Assembly (NCBI GenBank): GCA_964344215.1
Contig: CAYFMP010000072.1
Span: 1-19,444 of the forward strand
Length of the DNA stretch: 19,444 nucleotides
Direction of reading: 5' to 3'
From: CAYFMP01 sp964344215
GTDB lineage: Bacteria > Pseudomonadota > Alphaproteobacteria > Rhodospirillales > Casp-alpha2
In this document: positions 7,249 to 14,867 of the stretch, in pieces
How positions within the stretch are numbered: position 1 is the stretch's first letter
Layout of the letters: every line of letters starts with the position of its first letter
Made by a program: the position numbers and the translations under genes
Notes under the pieces: model-generated
Told to the model about the DNA's origin: nothing
The model's input: only the letters and a program-made list of their open reading frames with translations
Databases searched by the model: none

Positions 7249-8217
7249 ATGTTCGGAGCGATCAACGGCGAAGACACCACCAGGATCGGCTTTATCCCGG
7301 TGCCGGATTTCTCGATGATCGCGTTCGCCGCCGCCGTCGAACCGTTGCGGCTCGCCGACCGCGAGACCGGCGAGCCGATCTTCAGCTGCTTCAGCTATTC
7401 ACTGGACGGCCGGCCGGTAACGGCCAGCAACGGCATGCCGGTGGCGGTCGACGGCTCGATCAAGGACGCCAAGGGTCTGCACGCCGTGTTCGTGTGCTCA
7501 GGCATCGACGTCCACAAGCACGCCGACAAGGAACTGCTGACGCGCTTGCGGCACTTCGCCTCGCACGGCACCGACGTCGGCGCCATCTGCACGGCCAGCC
7601 ATATCCTGGCCAAGGCCGGGCTGCTCGACGAGCACCGCTGCACCATCCATTGGGAGAATTTTGCCGCCTTCACCGAGGAATTCCCCGACGTCGACGTCAC
7701 CTCCGAACTCTACGAGATCGACCGCAACCGCTACACCTGCGCCGGCGGCACGGCGGCGCTCGACATGATGCTGCACCTGGTGGCGCTGAAGGCCGGCGCC
7801 GATGTCGCCGCCCGCGTCGCCGATCAGATGATCTATCACCGCATCCGCGACAGCCACGAGGGCCAGCGGATGGAGCTCCGGGCGCGCTTGGGCGTTGCCC
7901 ACCCGAAGCTGTTGGCGGTGATCGCCGCCATGGAGGACAACATCGAGGAGCCGATCAGTTGCGCCGAGCTGGCCGCCTCGGTCGGCCTGTCGACGCGGCA
8001 GTTGGAAAGGCTGTTCCGGCGGTATCTCGATTGCGCGCCGACCCGCTATTACCTGGAACTGCGCCTCAAACGGGCGCGGTTCTTGCTGCGCCAGACCAGC
8101 CTGCCGGTCCTCGGCGTGGCGCTGGCGTCGGGGTTCGTCTCGGCCTCGCACTTCTCGAAATGCTACCGCGAGCACTTCGACCACACGCCGAGTGCCGAGC
8201 GGCGGGCGGTGGTGTAG
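7249..8217 (+). CDS. GlxA-type AraC family transcription regulator (DJ-1/PfpI plus AraC domain)
   Basis: DNA-binding activator of 322 residues. Residues about 10-190 form a class I glutamine-amidotransferase-like (DJ-1/PfpI) sensor domain with Cys114 in G-A-I-C-T-A-S and the hallmark C-A-G-G-T-A-A-L-D at 164-172. Residues about 218-322 form the double helix-turn-helix AraC domain (L-A-A-S-V-G-L-S-T-R-Q-L and the A-L-A-S-G-F-V-S-A-S-H-F-S signature). This layout is shared by GbdR, CdhR, SouR and ArgR, which sense glycine betaine, carnitine, sarcosine or arginine. The ATG at 7249 follows AAGGAGG at 8 bases and is preferred over the ATG at 7204. It probably controls the divergent M24 gene and perhaps the transporter or C1 genes. 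The last 124 bases are repeated, with changes, at 8941-9064. Confidence 0.92.
   Translation: MFGAINGEDTTRIGFIPVPDFSMIAFAAAVEPLRLADRETGEPIFSCFSYSLDGRPVTASNGMPVAVDGSIKDAKGLHAVFVCSGIDVHKHADKELLTRLRHFASHGTDVGAICTASHILAKAGLLDEHRCTIHWENFAAFTEEFPDVDVTSELYEIDRNRYTCAGGTAALDMMLHLVALKAGADVAARVADQMIYHRIRDSHEGQRMELRARLGVAHPKLLAVIAAMEDNIEEPISCAELAASVGLSTRQLERLFRRYLDCAPTRYYLELRLKRARFLLRQTSLPVLGVALASGFVSASHFSKCYREHFDHTPSAERRAVV
8094..8217 (+). repeat. Parent copy of a 124-bp direct repeat (3' end of the AraC regulator gene)
   Basis: This stretch aligns without gaps to 8941-9064. By hand about 107 of 124 bases match, and the last 80 bases are about 91% identical. Both copies end at the same TAG stop codon. 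The pair flanks the DUF411 gene. Confidence 0.85.
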
Positions 8218-8427
8218 GGCGTAACCCTCGCCGGCTTTCCAGTCGTGTCCGATCGTTCGCGTTTGTCCCCTGGAACACAATTCCGGCGCCCCTGATCTCG
8301 GTCAAGGGAGGCTGGCGGCGTCCGAATTACAATCGATCCTCGCACGGAAGGGCTTCGAATTGGAGTGAGTGAAGGTCGGCGATCAATCCACGAACAGCCG
8401 ATATGCGAATCAGAAGAGGAGAGGCGT

Positions 8428-8886
8428 ATGACCGCTAAGATGAGGAAGGTGTCGATCCTGGCGATCTCCGCGGTCGCCGCCGCGGCGGCGTGGATGTTCT
8501 CGACCAGCGGAGGCGTTTCCGCCGATATCACCGTCTACAAGTCGCCCTCATGCGGATGCTGCTCGAAGTGGGCCGAGCACCTCCGCGCCGAGGGGTATGC
8601 CGTGGAAGTCGTGGGAGTAGAGAACCTGGGCGACATCAAGGACCGCTTCGCCATCCCCGGCAGCGTCGAATCCTGCCACACGGCCACGGTCGGCGGCTAC
8701 GTCGTCGAAGGCCATGTCCCGGCGGAGGACGTCAGGTGGCTGCTCGACACGCGCCCCGACGTCAGGGGACTGGCGGTCCCCGGCATGCCGGCCGGATCGC
8801 TCGGCATGGAAGGCCGTTACGTCGATCCCTACGACGTCATGCTCCTAAAGTCGGACGGATCGATAAGCGTTCACGCCAAGCACTGA
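8428..8886 (+). CDS. DUF411 family periplasmic metal-binding protein
   Basis: Secreted protein of 152 residues. A signal peptide (M-R-K then a hydrophobic stretch at about 9-24) is followed by cleavage near S-A at 31-32. The mature part has the DUF411 thioredoxin-like layout: Y-K-S-P-S-C-G-C-C with Cys42, Cys44 and Cys45, then S-C-H-T-A with Cys83 and His84, E-G-H-V-P-A at 94-99, and L-A-V-P-G-M-P at 115-121. DUF411 proteins are found with copper resistance genes and are thought to bind copper or other soft metals through these Cys and His residues. AGAGGAGAGG before the ATG at 8428 supports the start. No copper genes are adjacent; the gene sits alone between the two AraC repeat copies, which suggests insertion. 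Confidence 0.9.
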   Translation: MTAKMRKVSILAISAVAAAAAWMFSTSGGVSADITVYKSPSCGCCSKWAEHLRAEGYAVEVVGVENLGDIKDRFAIPGSVESCHTATVGGYVVEGHVPAEDVRWLLDTRPDVRGLAVPGMPAGSLGMEGRYVDPYDVMLLKSDGSISVHAKH

Positions 8887-8940
8887 TAGGGGCTTGGCCG
8901 GCTTGGGAGCGGGATCGGCTAGGATAAAGAGATCACGGCG

Positions 8941-9064
8941 GACCAGCCTGCCGGTAGAGAGCATGGATTTGGCGTCCGGGTTCGTTTCCGCCTCGCACTT
9001 CTCGAAATGCTGCCGCGGGCACTTCGACCACACGCCGAGCGCCGAGCGAAGGGCGGTGGTGTAG
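8941..9064 (+). pseudogene. Truncated second copy of an AraC regulator 3' end
   Basis: Same reading frame as the AraC gene: T-S-L-P-V, a diverged stretch of about six codons, then L-A-S-G-F-V-S-A-S-H-F-S-K-C and a stop at the same place. Only the last helix-turn-helix segment (about 41 codons) is present, with no start, sensor domain or first helix-turn-helix. The upstream edge of homology is sharp at about 8941. It is a relic of a duplicated or paralogous regulator and cannot work as a regulator by itself. Confidence 0.8.
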
Positions 9065-9074
9065 GCGAAGCCCC

Positions 9075-10388
9075 TCACCCCGTCCCGACGGTGCGCGCCA
9101 ACCTCGGGTACCAAGCCCCCAGCGTCAGGCCGCGGGTCGCCATGAACACCAGAAACGCGAGCCACAGGCCGTGGTTGTCCAACTGCGGCACCAGGACGGC
9201 GAGGGCGGCGGCGAAGACGGCCAGCGAGGCGATCATGCCGTTCCTCATCTCGGCCGACCAGGTCGAGCCGATGTAGATGCCGTCGAACTGGAAGCTCCAC
9301 ACCGAGACCAGCGGCAGGGCGACGAGCCACGGCAGGTAGTCGCGGGCCGCCGCCCGCACCTCGGGCACGGTGGTCAGGATATCGACGATGACGCCGCCGA
9401 AGAAAAGATAGACCGCGCCGAAGGCGGCGGCGAAGAGCAGCGCCCACAGCCCGGTGGTCCTCACCGCGGTGCGGAAGTCGCCCTGGTTGCGGGCGCCGAC
9501 CGCCTCGCCGGCCAAGGCCTCGACGGCGTTGGCGAAACCGTCCAGGGCATAGCCCATGAAGAACTGGAAATTCAGCAGCACGGCGTTGACGGCGAGCACG
9601 GTATCGCCCATGCGCGCACCGACGGCGGTGAACGTGAAGAAGCTGGCCTGCAGGCACAACGAGCGGATGAAGATGTCGCGATTGACCCTGACCATCCGCC
9701 TGAAGCGGATGCCGTCGAATATCCGCGGAACGTCCCAATGGCCGCCGAGGCGCGCGAGGTCGCGCCGGGCCAGGGCCAAGCCGAGGCCAACGGCGCCGAC
9801 CTCCGAAAGCAACGTCGCCCAGGCGACGCCCTCGACCCCCCAGCCCAGCCCGAGCACGAACCAGATGTCGAGGACGATGTTGGCGCCGTTCATGGCGACC
9901 TGTGTAATCAGTCCGGCCCGCGTGTTCTGGATGCCGAAGAACCAGCCCAGCAGCGCGAAGTTCATCAGCGCCGCCGGCGCGCTCCAGATGCGGATCGCGA
10001 AATAGGACTCGATCAGCGGCCGGACCAGCCGGCTGGGGTCGGCGGCGACGAGGGCCGCTTGCAGGATCAAAGCCTGCATGGCGATCAGGGCGAGCCCCAG
10101 ACCGAGCGCGAGGACGGCGGCGCGGGCCAGCCAGCCGCGTACCTCGTCCGGTTCGCGGCGACCCAGCGACTGCGCGGTCAGGCCGGTCGTCCCCATGCGC
10201 AGGAAGTTGAGTCCGGCATAGACGAAGTTGAAAATCAGCGCGCCGACGGCGACGGCGCCGAGATATTGCGGCCCAGGCAGTCGCCCCATGACCGCCGTGT
10301 CGACGAGCCCTAAGAGCGGCACCGAGACGTTGGTCAGCATCAGCGGCCCGGCCAGCCGCCAGGTCCGGCGGTGCCAGTCTGTGCTCAC
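9075..10388 (-). CDS. MATE family exporter, DinF-like
   Basis: Inner-membrane cation-coupled antiporter of 437 residues with about 12 hydrophobic helices in two related halves. The N-terminal half has L-A-G-P-L-M-L-T-N-V and P-L-L-G-L-V-D-T-A-V-M-G (near residues 13-35), then F-L-R-M-G-T-T-G-L-T-A-Q, all typical of DinF. The second half has G-Y-A-L-D-G-F-A-N-A-V-E-A. The start is a GTG at 10388 inside a GTGA that overlaps the stop of the upstream membrane-protein gene, so translation is coupled. An ATG-less open frame continues upstream, but that is the other frame of the neighbour. Substrate unknown; its place at the end of the corrinoid operon suggests export of a toxic amine, aldehyde or corrinoid by-product. 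Confidence 0.9.
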   Translation of the reverse strand: MSTDWHRRTWRLAGPLMLTNVSVPLLGLVDTAVMGRLPGPQYLGAVAVGALIFNFVYAGLNFLRMGTTGLTAQSLGRREPDEVRGWLARAAVLALGLGLALIAMQALILQAALVAADPSRLVRPLIESYFAIRIWSAPAALMNFALLGWFFGIQNTRAGLITQVAMNGANIVLDIWFVLGLGWGVEGVAWATLLSEVGAVGLGLALARRDLARLGGHWDVPRIFDGIRFRRMVRVNRDIFIRSLCLQASFFTFTAVGARMGDTVLAVNAVLLNFQFFMGYALDGFANAVEALAGEAVGARNQGDFRTAVRTTGLWALLFAAAFGAVYLFFGGVIVDILTTVPEVRAAARDYLPWLVALPLVSVWSFQFDGIYIGSTWSAEMRNGMIASLAVFAAALAVLVPQLDNHGLWLAFLVFMATRGLTLGAWYPRLARTVGTG

Positions 10389-11203
10389 GGATCGATCGGT
10401 TCCGGGTTTCTGAGGCGACGGCGGCGATCGGATCCGGGCAGCGCGATCAACGTCAGGTAAACGACCGAAAGCGCCAGCGACGCCGCCGTGCCGCCGTAGA
10501 CCCCCCACATCGGAAACGTCACCGTCACGCTGAGCAGGTAGACGACGATCGAGCCCAGTCCCAGCGGGAAGTTGCGGATCATGGTGTGGGTGTATTCCTC
10601 GCCGTAGGTGACGTGGACGATAAAGAGGGTGGGAAGTAGGGTCATCGGGAAGCCGATCAACAGCCCGGTCCACTTCGAACCCAGCGCTTCGGCCAAGGCG
10701 ATGACGGCGACCACGAACAGCGCCGCCGAACCGCCGCGCAGCACCAGCACGCCCAGGGTCAGGCGGATCGGGTCGTCGACGTGGACGTTCTCGACCTTGC
10801 GCAGCAGCCAATAGGCACCGACGCAGCTTCCGATCGTCAGCACCAGCGCGCCCGCCATCGTGAACGGCAGACGGACCAGGACCATGGCGACGGCGGCGAA
10901 CAGCACCACCGCGACGACGGTGCTCGCCACCGCCTGCAAGCGCTCGATATGGCGCGAGACGACGTAGTACGCGAGCACGAAGATGATGGTGCCGGTGAAG
11001 CCGGCGATGCCGTAGGGGACGCTGGCGACCACGTAGGCCGGCCCCATCTCGAGGCCGACGAAGAAATAGACCAAGAGCGTGCCGATCGGCGCGCCCGACA
11101 GGATGCCGGCGACCCGGGTGCTGGCCCGTTCGGCGATCCACGACAACGCCAGCACGATGGCGGCCGACCACAGCGCCTTGGCCAGCAGCGAGGTTGCGAT
11201 CAT
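10385..11203 (-). CDS. Membrane protein with two GlpM/DUF3147-like halves
   Basis: Polytopic inner-membrane protein of 272 residues with about eight hydrophobic helices. Both halves carry a similar pattern of small residues, a Gly-Pro-containing helix and an F-x-x-x-x-x-x-G-x-E end: A-G-I-L-S-G-A-P-I-G-T-L-L-V-Y-F near residues 32-47, and T-G-L-L-I-G-F-P-M-T-L-L-P near 177-189. GlpM/DUF3147 proteins have one such unit, so this looks like an internal duplication or fusion. The ATG overlaps the RACo stop (ATGA) and the stop overlaps the MATE start. Function unknown; a transport or membrane-integrity role for the operon is inference. Confidence 0.75.
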   Translation of the reverse strand: MIATSLLAKALWSAAIVLALSWIAERASTRVAGILSGAPIGTLLVYFFVGLEMGPAYVVASVPYGIAGFTGTIIFVLAYYVVSRHIERLQAVASTVVAVVLFAAVAMVLVRLPFTMAGALVLTIGSCVGAYWLLRKVENVHVDDPIRLTLGVLVLRGGSAALFVVAVIALAEALGSKWTGLLIGFPMTLLPTLFIVHVTYGEEYTHTMIRNFPLGLGSIVVYLLSVTVTFPMWGVYGGTAASLALSVVYLTLIALPGSDRRRRLRNPEPIDP

Positions 11204-13224
11204 TGGCCGCGGCCGCGCCGCCGCCGGCGGTTGTTGTTGACGGCGCTATCGGCGGCGCTGGCCGGGTTCCTGGCGGGCAGGTCGACGGCCTCGGCGAGGT
11301 TGGGGTAGGGGGCGGTTTCGTGGGGGATCGCCATGGCGCCGACGAAGTGCTCCTGGAAGCGCGGCTCGACCGCCGTCTCGATCTTCTCGATGCGCGTCAC
11401 CAGCTCCTCGATCTCGTCCCTGGCCGTCTGGTTGAGCAGAGCGATGCGCGCACCGGTGCCTGCGGCGTTGCCGGCCGACGACACATGGGCCAGGTCGCAA
11501 TCGGGAATGAGCCCCAGGACCATCGCGTATTTGACGTCGATCTGGCTGCCGAAGGCGCCGGCCAGGACGATGCGGTCGACCTTGTCGATGCCGAGCTCGT
11601 CCATCAACAGCCGAGCGCCGGCATACAGCGCGCCCTTGGCCAACTGGATGGCGCGGACATCGCTCTGGGTGACGCGGATTTCAGGCTCGCCGGCGCGGAT
11701 CAGGTAGCTGAACGTGCGGCCGTCGGCCTCGATGCGCGCCGTCCGCCCGGCCATGGCGCCGTCGATGATGCCGTCGGACTTGAGGATGCCGCACAAGTAC
11801 ATCTCGGCCACGGCCTCGATGATGCCGGACCCGCAGATTCCGGTGACGCCGCTGCCGGCGACCGCTTCCTCGAAGCCTTCTTCGTCCGACCACAGATCGC
11901 AACCTATGACACGATAGCGCGGCTCCAGGGTCCCGGGGTCGATCCGCAAGCGCTCGACGGCGCCGGCCGCCGCCCGCTGCCCGCAAGAAATCTGCGCGCC
12001 CTCGAAGGCCGGCCCGGTCGGCGACGAACAGGCCAGCAGGCGGTCCCTGTTGCCGAGTACGATCTCGGCGTTGGTGCCGACGTCGGCGATCAGCATGATC
12101 TCTTCCGAAAGGTGCGGCCCTTCGGAAAGGATGACGGCCGCCGTGTCGGCGCCAACGTGGCCGGCGATGCACGGTAGGATGTAGGCCCGGGCGTCCGGGT
12201 TGGTGCCGGTCAGGCCGATCTCGAGCGCCCACAGGGTCATGCCCGAACTGGTGGCCAGCGCGAACGGGGCGCCGCCCAATTCCGTCGGGTCGATGCCGAG
12301 CAGCAAGTGGTGCATGACCGGGTTGCCGACGAAGGTAAGGTTGAGGATTTCGTCGGCCTCGACGCCGGCCTCGGCGGCCACCGCCGCCGTCAGTTCGTTG
12401 ACGCCGCCGCGCACCGCCTCGATCAGCTCGGCTTCGCCGCCATCGTTCATCATCACGTAGGATACCCGACTCATCAGGTCCTCGCCGAAGCGAATCTGAC
12501 GGTTCATGATGCCTGAAGAGGCCAGCACCTCGCCGGAAGAGAGGTCGCACAGGTGCCCGGCGATGGTGGTCGAGCCGACGTCGAAGGCGATGCCGAAGGC
12601 GCGGTCGTGGAAGCCCGGCCACACCATGGTGATGCGCTGGCCGCGGTGGATGGCGACGGTGACTTTCCACTCGCCGTCGCGCAACGTCTTCTGCAGGAGT
12701 TGCAGGGAACGGACGTCGATGGCTTCCAATCCCTCGACCCCCCACTGCTCGCGCAAGGCCTTCTCCAGGCGCTCGAAATCGCCCAGCGGATTGTGCATGT
12801 CGGGCTCGTCGACCTCGACGTAGTGCAGCCGGATGGCCGGGTCCATGTCGACGGCGCGGGCCTCGGCCCGCTTGCGCACGACCTGCTTGTGGACCTGGCT
12901 GTCGGCCGGCACGTCGATCACCACGTCGCCCCGGAGCAGCGCGTGGCAACTGAGGCGGCGACCCGGTTTCAGGCCTTTTCTGGAATCATAGAGGATTTCG
13001 GGGTCGCCGATCGGGCTCAGGCTGCCCGAGCCGCTGGTGATGCCGTGTTTGGCGAAATCGCCTTCGGCGACGGTGATCTGGCAGCGTCCGCAAATGCCGC
13101 GCCCGCCGCAAACCGAATCGACGTCGACGCCGAGGCTGCGGGCGCACTGCAGGAGCGGCGTGCCGAGTTGGAACCGGCCCCGCTTGCCGGACGGCGTGAA
13201 TACGACGAGCGCGTCCCCGGCCAC
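11200..13224 (-). CDS. RACo-type corrinoid activation protein (2Fe-2S plus ASKHA domain)
   Basis: ATP-dependent reductive activator that returns inactive Co(II) corrinoid protein to Co(I). Of 674 residues, about 1-100 form a 2Fe-2S ferredoxin domain with ligands Cys39, Cys45, Cys48 (C-x5-C-x2-C) and Cys93. A linker follows. From about 205 comes an ASKHA ATPase fold (the former DUF4445 family): D215-V-G-S-T-T as phosphate-1 loop, I-A-D-V-G-T-N-A-E at 379-387, G-I-C-G-S-G-I-I-E at 462-470 and A-G-A-F-G-S at 555-560. The start is a GTG at 13224, preceded by AGGTAGGT and 6 bases after the methyltransferase stop. An out-of-frame ATG two bases upstream is not used. The C-terminus ends in an odd N-N-N-R-R-R-R-R tail. 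Partners are the corrinoid protein at 19051 and the methyltransferase at 13231. Confidence 0.93.
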   Translation of the reverse strand: MAGDALVVFTPSGKRGRFQLGTPLLQCARSLGVDVDSVCGGRGICGRCQITVAEGDFAKHGITSGSGSLSPIGDPEILYDSRKGLKPGRRLSCHALLRGDVVIDVPADSQVHKQVVRKRAEARAVDMDPAIRLHYVEVDEPDMHNPLGDFERLEKALREQWGVEGLEAIDVRSLQLLQKTLRDGEWKVTVAIHRGQRITMVWPGFHDRAFGIAFDVGSTTIAGHLCDLSSGEVLASSGIMNRQIRFGEDLMSRVSYVMMNDGGEAELIEAVRGGVNELTAAVAAEAGVEADEILNLTFVGNPVMHHLLLGIDPTELGGAPFALATSSGMTLWALEIGLTGTNPDARAYILPCIAGHVGADTAAVILSEGPHLSEEIMLIADVGTNAEIVLGNRDRLLACSSPTGPAFEGAQISCGQRAAAGAVERLRIDPGTLEPRYRVIGCDLWSDEEGFEEAVAGSGVTGICGSGIIEAVAEMYLCGILKSDGIIDGAMAGRTARIEADGRTFSYLIRAGEPEIRVTQSDVRAIQLAKGALYAGARLLMDELGIDKVDRIVLAGAFGSQIDVKYAMVLGLIPDCDLAHVSSAGNAAGTGARIALLNQTARDEIEELVTRIEKIETAVEPRFQEHFVGAMAIPHETAPYPNLAEAVDLPARNPASAADSAVNNNRRRRRGRGQ

Positions 13225-13230
13225 ATCGAC

Positions 13231-14145
13231 CTACCTGGCCGCCCGCCGTCGCCGTCGACTCTCGCGGCGGCCGCGGCCGCCTTCTTCCGAGCCCTCCGGG
13301 GCCGGCTCGCGGAAGCGGGAAATCCAATTGCGGCAGTCGGGGTCGTGGCCCATGACGATGTCGGCCCCCTTGATGCCTGCCATCTCCGGCTCGTGCAGCG
13401 GGTTGGTGATGGCCGAGGTCAGCCCGGCGCCGATCGCCATCGACAGGAATGCCGAGTTGAGGCCGCGCCGGTTGGGCAGACCGAAGCTGAAGTTGGACGC
13501 CCCGCAGGTGGTGTTGACCTTCAATTCCTCGCGCAGACGGCGGATCAGGGTCAGCACCTGCTCGCCGGCGTCGTTCAGGGCGCCGACCGGCATGACCAGC
13601 GGATCGACGACGACGTCGGAATGCGGGATGCCGTGGTCGGCGGCGCGCTCGACGATTTTCCTGGCGACTTCGAAGCGGACGTTGGGGTCCGACGAAATGC
13701 CGGTCTCGTCGTTGGAGATGGCGACGACGGCGGCGCCGTGCTTGGCGACCAGCGGCAGCACGCTCTCCAGGCGCTCCTCCTCGCCGGTCACGGAATTGAG
13801 CAGCGGCTTGCCCTCGTAGGCCTCGAGCCCGGCCTCCAGCGCCTCGACGATCGAGGAATCGATGCTCAGCGGCACGTCGGTCAGCGACTGCACCAGCTTC
13901 ACGCATTCGGCCAGGATCTTCGGCTCGTCGGCCAGCGGGATGCCGGCGTTGACGTCGAGCATGTGGGCGCCGGCCTGAACCTGGGCCAGCGCGTCGGCCT
14001 CGACCCGGCTGTAGTCGCCTTCGGCCATCTCGGCCGCCAACAGCTTGCGCCCCGTAGGGTTGATGCGCTCGCCGATGATGACGAAGGGTTCGTCGAAGCC
14101 GATGGCGACTTCGCGGCTGGCCGAACTGAGGACCGTCTTGGTCAT
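13231..14145 (-). CDS. Pterin-binding methyl-THF:corrinoid methyltransferase (MtgA/AcsE-like)
   Basis: TIM-barrel enzyme of the dihydropteroate-synthase-like pterin-binding family, which moves a methyl group between corrinoid protein and tetrahydrofolate. Of 304 residues, family motifs are I-G-E-R-I-N-P-T-G-R-K at 24-34, G-A-H-M-L-D-V-N-A-G at 59-68, S-I-D-S-S, L-N-S-V-T-G-E, I-S-N-D-E-T-G and the C-terminal G-A-S-N-F-S-F-G-L-P. By analogy with MtgA of Desulfitobacterium it would take methyl groups from the corrinoid protein to make methyl-THF. The ATG at 14145 has AAGGAG 10 bases upstream; 49 further upstream codons are open but Arg-rich and non-homologous. The C-terminus carries an extra Arg-rich tail (R-R-E-S-R-R-R-R-R-A-A-R). 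It is separated from its usual partner MetF by the lysozyme module. Confidence 0.93.
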   Translation of the reverse strand: MTKTVLSSASREVAIGFDEPFVIIGERINPTGRKLLAAEMAEGDYSRVEADALAQVQAGAHMLDVNAGIPLADEPKILAECVKLVQSLTDVPLSIDSSIVEALEAGLEAYEGKPLLNSVTGEEERLESVLPLVAKHGAAVVAISNDETGISSDPNVRFEVARKIVERAADHGIPHSDVVVDPLVMPVGALNDAGEQVLTLIRRLREELKVNTTCGASNFSFGLPNRRGLNSAFLSMAIGAGLTSAITNPLHEPEMAGIKGADIVMGHDPDCRNWISRFREPAPEGSEEGGRGRRESRRRRRAAR

Positions 14146-14181
14146 GGGTCGTGGTCTCCTTGAGTGGTCGCGGCGGCGTCC

Positions 14182-14209
14182 ATTATAGGCGAGCCGCCGG
14201 GGCTGTGTT
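14182..14209 (-). promoter_or_regulatory. Promoter-like sequence for the methyltransferase-RACo operon
   Basis: On the minus strand a perfect TATAAT (14187-14182) lies 37 bases before the methyltransferase ATG. A weak -35 (AACACA at 14209-14204, three of six) is 16 bases upstream. A start of transcription near 14175 would leave a leader of about 30 bases with the AAGGAG site. It would let the downstream genes be transcribed despite the inserted module. Confidence 0.45.
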
Positions 14210-14277
14210 TGGGCACCCGTAGATACCCGGTTTTTGCGGCGGCGGCAATCTGCAACCAAACGGACTCGCGGGGGCGC

Positions 14278-14304
14278 CGGCAAGCGACGCAAACTGGCTT
14301 GCCG
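14278..14304 (-). terminator. Stem-loop downstream of the lysozyme gene
   Basis: A perfect 8-bp stem, CGGCAAGC (14278-14285) with GCTTGCCG (14297-14304), closes an 11-base loop 42 bases after the lysozyme stop. No U-run follows, so it may be a weak or Rho-assisted terminator, or an mRNA 3' end guard. It separates the lysozyme transcript from the methyltransferase promoter. Confidence 0.4.
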
Positions 14305-14346
14305 CCGACCTCCGCCGTTCCCGGCCGCCGCGCCCTCGATATCGCC

Positions 14347-14838
14347 TCAATCGAGGAACCCGAGGAACCGCCCGAAGCGCCGGGTCAGCTTGTCGGACCC
14401 GGCCGTCTTGTTGACCAGGTCGAAGGCGTCGCGGGTCTTCGGCCGGATGCCGTCGATTTTCTTGGCGATTTCCTGGTCCAGCTTGGCGTCCATCGCCGTT
14501 TTCGGCATGCGGACGTTGGTGTAACCGCGATAGAGTTCCGCTTTTCGGACAGGCGTGTCCTTTCGGGCCTCTTCGATCTTTTGCAGTGTCTGGAACGCTT
14601 GGTGTTTCTCGGTATCGGTGGCGGCGACAACCTTGCCGCCTTCTTTTTCGACGACCAATTCGAGCTTGGCAAAGTCGTCTTCGTTATCAATCTTGAAACC
14701 AATGCCGATGGTGACGTTGCCCTTGATGTCGGGATAGGGGTGGGGGATGCGTTTTTCGCTTTCCATGATGTGCTCGCGGATGAAGGCGAAAGTGGCGAAT
14801 GATGTTTGAGGTTGGTGGCTTGTCATGATATTCACCAT
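14347..14838 (-). CDS. T4-lysozyme-type (GH24-like) muramidase
   Basis: Predicted to cut the MurNAc-GlcNAc bond of peptidoglycan. The 163-residue protein has the T4 lysozyme active site with exact spacing: Glu28, then Asp37 nine residues on, then Thr43 six residues on, within Y-P-D-I-K-G-N-V-T-I-G-I-G. T4 lysozyme has Glu11, Asp20 and Thr26. Length matches single-domain GH24 enzymes. There is no signal peptide or membrane helix, so it would need a holin, a secretion system or cell lysis to reach the wall. The ATG at 14838 has no good ribosome site; the in-frame ATG at 14826 (M5) has GGTG nearby and is also possible. It is divergent from two secreted-protein genes, with the starts only 29 bases apart. 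Base use is less GC-rich than the flanking C1 genes. No phage structural genes are present. Confidence 0.75.
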   Translation of the reverse strand: MVNIMTSHQPQTSFATFAFIREHIMESEKRIPHPYPDIKGNVTIGIGFKIDNEDDFAKLELVVEKEGGKVVAATDTEKHQAFQTLQKIEEARKDTPVRKAELYRGYTNVRMPKTAMDAKLDQEIAKKIDGIRPKTRDAFDLVNKTAGSDKLTRRFGRFLGFLD

Positions 14839-14867
14839 AAGGTTGCAGATAGTGAAGTTGGATTGGC

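Noticed and set aside
9171..10313. Plus-strand open frame of 380 codons across the MATE gene
   Set aside because: Antisense shadow rich in Asp, Gly, Arg and Gln; the minus strand encodes a recognisable membrane transporter.
10389..11171. Open minus-strand frame fused to the MATE exporter that would make a 698-residue protein
   Set aside because: It lies in an alternative frame of the overlapping membrane-protein gene, encodes Arg/Gly-rich sequence, and the GTGA junction gives a proper MATE start.
12553..14163. Plus-strand open frame of 536 codons across RACo and the methyltransferase
   Set aside because: Antisense of two well-supported enzymes; no ribosome site or domain.
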